Below, piece by piece: positions 60,735-64,000 of a stretch of 64,000 bases of DNA. A model generated the notes under the pieces. That model ran no database searches. It was not told where the DNA came from and saw only the letters and a list, made by a program, of their open reading frames with translations. The stretch lies in NCBI RefSeq assembly GCF_013184495.1, contig NZ_JAAOIY010000001.1, positions 868,001 through 932,000 on the forward strand, written 5' to 3'. How positions within the stretch are numbered: position 1 is the first letter of the stretch; each line of letters starts with the position of its first letter. The position numbers and the translations under genes were made by a program. Origin of the DNA: Sporosarcina jiandibaonis. Lineage in GTDB: Bacteria > Bacillota > Bacilli > Bacillales_A > Planococcaceae.

Positions 60735-63497
60735 TTATGAATAATAATTTTTCACGACTTCTGCACAGCGCGTACAAACTTCTGGATGTGTTTCATCCTC
60801 GCCGACTGTTTCAGAAATTGTCCAGCAACGATCGCATTTTTCGCCGTCCGCCTTTTCAACTAGCACACTGACTGTATCTAGTTTCAGCGCATTTTCTGGT
60901 GCAGACAGAGCGTCGCCTTCAATGAATTTCGATACGATGAAGAACTGAGCATAATCGATATCATCCGCTTTAAAGATATCGTTTAACGCTTCAGGAACGA
61001 AGACAGTGACTTTCGCTTCTAACGACTTTCCGATTCCTTTGTCGTTTCTCGCCACTTCAAGCGCTTTTAGGACATCGTCTCGGACGAGCATCAATGTAGC
61101 GAAACGCTCTTCTAATTGCTCTGCTTTCGCACCCAAGTCCATCGATTCTGGCATATCTGTCAGTTGAACACTTTCTTCTTCTACATGTTCCAGATGCGAC
61201 CACATTTCATCTGCTGTATGCGGTAGAATCGGTGCTAATAATTTTACTAACGAAAGCAATGATTCATACATGACCGTCTGCATCGAGCGACGATGTGGAT
61301 GTTCTTTATTTTCGATATAAACGACATCTTTTGCGATATCTAGATAGAATGAGCTTAAAATTCCTGTACAGAAATTATTCACCGCATGATATACGCCTGC
61401 AAATTCATAGTCCTCATACGCCCCGCGAACTTCTTTGATCAAACCTTGCAGTTTGACGTAGACGTATTGATCAACCGGACGAAGATCTTCAAATGCGATG
61501 CTGTCCGTTTTCGGATTGAAGTCAGATGTGTTTCCGTGAACGAAACGGAATGTGTTACGGATTTTTCTGTACACTTCTCCAACTTGTTTAAAGTTCGAAT
61601 CCGAAACGCGAACATCCGCAGTATAGTCTACTGAAGATACCCATAAGCGAAGAATCTCCGCTCCAAATTGGTTCATCACTTTTTCTGGCACGATTACATT
61701 CCCGACAGACTTACTCATTTTGCGTCCATTGCCGTCAAGCGTGAATCCGTGACTTAATACGCCTTTATACGGTGCATGGCCATTAATCGCCACGCTGGTC
61801 GTAAGCGAAGAGTTAAACCATCCGCGGTACTGGTCGGATCCTTCCAAGTACAAATCAGCAGGATAGACGAGATCATCTCTTTCTTCAAGAACGCCTTGAT
61901 GAGTTGATCCAGAATCGAACCAAACATCCATGATGTCAGTTTCTTTTGTAAATACGCCGTTCGGACTGCCTTCATGCACAAAGCCTTCTGGCAATAAATC
62001 CTTAGCATCCCACTCGAACCAAATGTTAGAACCGTGCTCGCGGAATAATTCTGACACGCGTGCAATCGTTTCTTCCGTAATAATTGAATCGCCATTTTCC
62101 GCATAAAAAACAGGAATTGGAACTCCCCAAACGCGTTGACGTGAAATACACCAGTCCCCACGGTCGCGTACCATATTGTATAGACGCGTTTCTCCCCATG
62201 AAGGCGTGAATTTCGTTTCTTTAATCGCAGTCAGCAAGTCGTCGCGGAAAGTTTCAATGGAAGCAAACCACTGTGCCGTTGCACGGAAAATAACAGGTTT
62301 TTTCGTTCTCCAATCATGCGGATACGAGTGAGTCACAAATGATAATTTTCTAAGGGCGCCTTCTTTATCTAGCGCTTCTGAAACTGCTTTGTTTGCATCG
62401 TCGTAGAAAAGACCTTCAAACCCTGGTGCTTCCGCAGTCATGACTCCACGGTCATCAACTGGACATAATGCATCGATACCGTAAGCGCGGGAAACATAAA
62501 AGTCTTCTTCCCCGTGTCCCGGTGCGGTATGAACGCAACCTGTACCAGCATCGATTGTAACGTGGTCGCCGAGCATAATTAGTGATTCGCGATCGTACAA
62601 CGGGTGTTTAGCTTTGATGCGGTCCAGTTCAGCACCTTTTAGAACTCGTTGAACTGTATAGTCTTCCCAACCGATTTCTTCAGCCACAAAGGATAGTAAA
62701 TCTTCCGCAATAATGAATTTTTCTTCCCCGACTTTAACAATAATATAATTAAATTCTGGATGTACTGTAATTCCAAGGTTTGCCGGAATCGTCCAAGGTG
62801 TCGTCGTCCAGATTAAAAACTGCACATCGTTTTCAAGCACACCGCGTCCGTCCTTAATAGGGAAACTGACATAGATAGAAGGTGATCTTTTATCTTGATA
62901 TTCAATTTCCGCTTCAGCTAGAGCTGATTCACTTGATGGAGACCAAAATACCGGGCGCAACCCTTTGTAAATATAGCCTTTTCTAGCCATTTCACCGAAA
63001 ACTTGAATTTGACGCGCTTCGAATTCAGGTTTCAGGGTAATGTATGGATTATCCCAAGCTCCGCGTACGCCAATGCGTTTAAATTGTGATCGTTGGTTAT
63101 CGATTTGTTTAAGCGCATATTCTTCGCACATTTTTCGGAACTCTGCAACTGAATGATCACTTCTTTTCACGCCAGTGTTAACAAGTGCTTGCTCAATTGG
63201 CAAACCATGCGTATCCCATCCAGGGACATAAGGCGCGTTGTAGCCAGTCATCGATTTATAACGGACAATCATGTCTTTCAGCACTTTGTTAAGCGCGTGG
63301 CCCATGTGCAAATCGCCGTTCGCATACGGTGGCCCATCATGCAAAACAAAAAACGGTCGATCTTTGGTGCGTTCTTGCACCTTGTCGTAAATGTTCATCT
63401 CTTCCCACTTCGCTTGCATTTCCGGCTCTTTATTCGGTAGATTCCCGCGCATCGGGAATTTTGTATTTGGCATCAATAATGTATCTTTATAATCCAT
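60735..63497 (-). CDS. ileS: Isoleucyl-tRNA synthetase
   Basis: Class I aminoacyl-tRNA synthetase (920 aa). The HIGH box is LHMGHALNK near residue 58 and the KMSKS box is [11 protein letters not shown] near 594. The CP1 editing domain lies between about 195 and 390 ([12 protein letters not shown]). The C-terminal zinc site is CDRCWTISE and CTRCAEVV. The ATG has AGGAGG upstream. Its expression is controlled by the T-box leader described separately. Confidence 0.98.
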   Translation of the reverse strand: MDYKDTLLMPNTKFPMRGNLPNKEPEMQAKWEEMNIYDKVQERTKDRPFFVLHDGPPYANGDLHMGHALNKVLKDMIVRYKSMTGYNAPYVPGWDTHGLPIEQALVNTGVKRSDHSVAEFRKMCEEYALKQIDNQRSQFKRIGVRGAWDNPYITLKPEFEARQIQVFGEMARKGYIYKGLRPVFWSPSSESALAEAEIEYQDKRSPSIYVSFPIKDGRGVLENDVQFLIWTTTPWTIPANLGITVHPEFNYIIVKVGEEKFIIAEDLLSFVAEEIGWEDYTVQRVLKGAELDRIKAKHPLYDRESLIMLGDHVTIDAGTGCVHTAPGHGEEDFYVSRAYGIDALCPVDDRGVMTAEAPGFEGLFYDDANKAVSEALDKEGALRKLSFVTHSYPHDWRTKKPVIFRATAQWFASIETFRDDLLTAIKETKFTPSWGETRLYNMVRDRGDWCISRQRVWGVPIPVFYAENGDSIITEETIARVSELFREHGSNIWFEWDAKDLLPEGFVHEGSPNGVFTKETDIMDVWFDSGSTHQGVLEERDDLVYPADLYLEGSDQYRGWFNSSLTTSVAINGHAPYKGVLSHGFTLDGNGRKMSKSVGNVIVPEKVMNQFGAEILRLWVSSVDYTADVRVSDSNFKQVGEVYRKIRNTFRFVHGNTSDFNPKTDSIAFEDLRPVDQYVYVKLQGLIKEVRGAYEDYEFAGVYHAVNNFCTGILSSFYLDIAKDVVYIENKEHPHRRSMQTVMYESLLSLVKLLAPILPHTADEMWSHLEHVEEESVQLTDMPESMDLGAKAEQLEERFATLMLVRDDVLKALEVARNDKGIGKSLEAKVTVFVPEALNDIFKADDIDYAQFFIVSKFIEGDALSAPENALKLDTVSVLVEKADGEKCDRCWTISETVGEDETHPEVCTRCAEVVKNYYS

Positions 63498-63544
63498 TAA
63501 AAATCCTCCTTATTAAACTGTTCTTATATTAAATAAAATAAAAT

Positions 63545-63872
63545 AAAAAAACCCCGTCCCTAAAAAGGGACGAGGATTACTCGCGATACCACCCTACTTG
63601 CAGCTATAAAAATGCTGCCACTCAGATACCATAACGGAGGTACATCCGGATTTGCGTACTAAAAATTCCGCAAACCAGCTCAAGAGTGATTTTCATTTCC
63701 AGGTTATATTCCAGGCTCTCACCACCCCTGAATCGCTTTATACAACATCAAAAAAGTTTTATACAAAACTTTCTATTTTGGAAATTACTATCTCTGTCAA
63801 CGCTTGTCGACTAAATGAAATTCAATTCTGTTACTGACAATATATGCACATAATTGTTAATTACAATATATG
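63545..63872 (-). promoter_or_regulatory. Isoleucine T-box leader of ileS
   Basis: On the minus strand the leader holds a Stem I region with the specifier AUC in AAAATCACT (63688-63690), an isoleucine codon. The canonical T-box AGGGTGGTATCGCG is at 63582-63595. The terminator CCTCGTCCC/GGGACGGGG (63567-63575 with 63552-63560) is followed by seven T. Uncharged tRNA-Ile would pair with the specifier and T-box and favour the antiterminator. Confidence 0.95.
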
Positions 63873-63878
63873 CCCATA

Positions 63879-63907
63879 ATTATAATTGTGAACTAATTAT
63901 GAGTCAA
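63879..63907 (-). promoter_or_regulatory. Promoter of ileS
   Basis: TTGACT (63902-63907), 17-bp spacer, perfect TATAAT (63879-63884) on the minus strand, 12 bases beyond the divIVA stop. Confidence 0.85.
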
Positions 63908-63919
63908 GTTTTAATGAAC

Positions 63920-64000
63920 TTATGACTCTTCTGCTACTTTATGAAATTTTTCTGCATCAACTTCATACTCAAGCAGATCATCCCAGTCATTAGCTTGGAC
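63920..64000 (-). CDS. divIVA: Cell division protein DivIVA, C-terminal end (runs off the window)
   Basis: The last 26 codons of a gene upstream of ileS. The fragment has NDWDDLLEYEVDAEKF, close to NDDWDHLLQYDVDA near the C-terminus of B. subtilis DivIVA, the curvature-sensing polar protein. Position before ileS is also as in B. subtilis. Only the tail is visible, so domain structure cannot be assessed. Confidence 0.8.
   Translation of the reverse strand, partial: VQANDWDDLLEYEVDAEKFHKVAEES

Overview
The window is a piece of a low-GC Gram-positive (Bacillales) chromosome made almost entirely of conserved housekeeping genes. Gene order follows the Bacillus subtilis region from rpsB to divIVA, read backwards, so nearly everything is on the minus strand. 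The T-box, FapR operator, PyrR attenuator, CodY and a SpoVM homologue together indicate an endospore-forming Bacillales. The best guess is the Planococcaceae (Sporosarcina-like); this is inference from synteny and gene lengths, not a database result. No tRNA, rRNA, CRISPR array, phage or insertion sequence was seen.

Layout from left to right: tsf (partial) and rpsB; codY-hslU-hslV-xerC; topA; dprA; sucCD; rnhB; rbgA and lepB; a ribosome and SRP block (rplS, trmD, rimM, khpA, rpsP, ffh, ylxM, ftsY, smc, rnc); a fatty-acid block (acpP, fabG, fabD, plsX, fapR); recG; serine dehydratase (sdaAA/sdaAB); fakA and its Asp23-family partner; rpmB on the plus strand converging on a short spoVM gene; thiN-rpe-rsgA-prkC-prpC-rsmB-fmt-def-priA-coaBC-rpoZ-gmk; rqcH on the plus strand; the complete pyrimidine operon pyrR-P-B-C-carA-carB-pyrK-D-F-E; rluD-family synthase, lspA, ileS with its T-box leader, and the tail of divIVA.

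Regulation that can be read directly: strong sigma-A type promoters before ileS, pyrR, sucC, ylxM, xerC, acpP and fapR; a FapR operator at the fapR start site; one PyrR-responsive attenuator for the ten-gene pyr operon; an isoleucine (AUC) T-box before ileS; and many intrinsic terminators, two of them inside what would normally be single ribosomal-protein operons. TTG is used as a start codon unusually often.

The strongest discovery candidate is carA (pyrAA). The glutaminase nucleophile Cys is Gly249, the catalytic His is Tyr334, and two further conserved glutaminase residues are changed, while the fold and the rest of the pyr operon look intact. This predicts a carbamoyl-phosphate synthetase that uses free ammonia, which would suit an organism living in ammonia-rich or ureolytic conditions. 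Second is a 45-codon spoVM-like gene with a TTG start and a lysine-rich tail, ending inside the rpmB terminator. Several genes normally present at these junctions in B. subtilis (the fla/che cluster, trmFO, rlmN, ylqD, yloC, remA) are absent from the locus.
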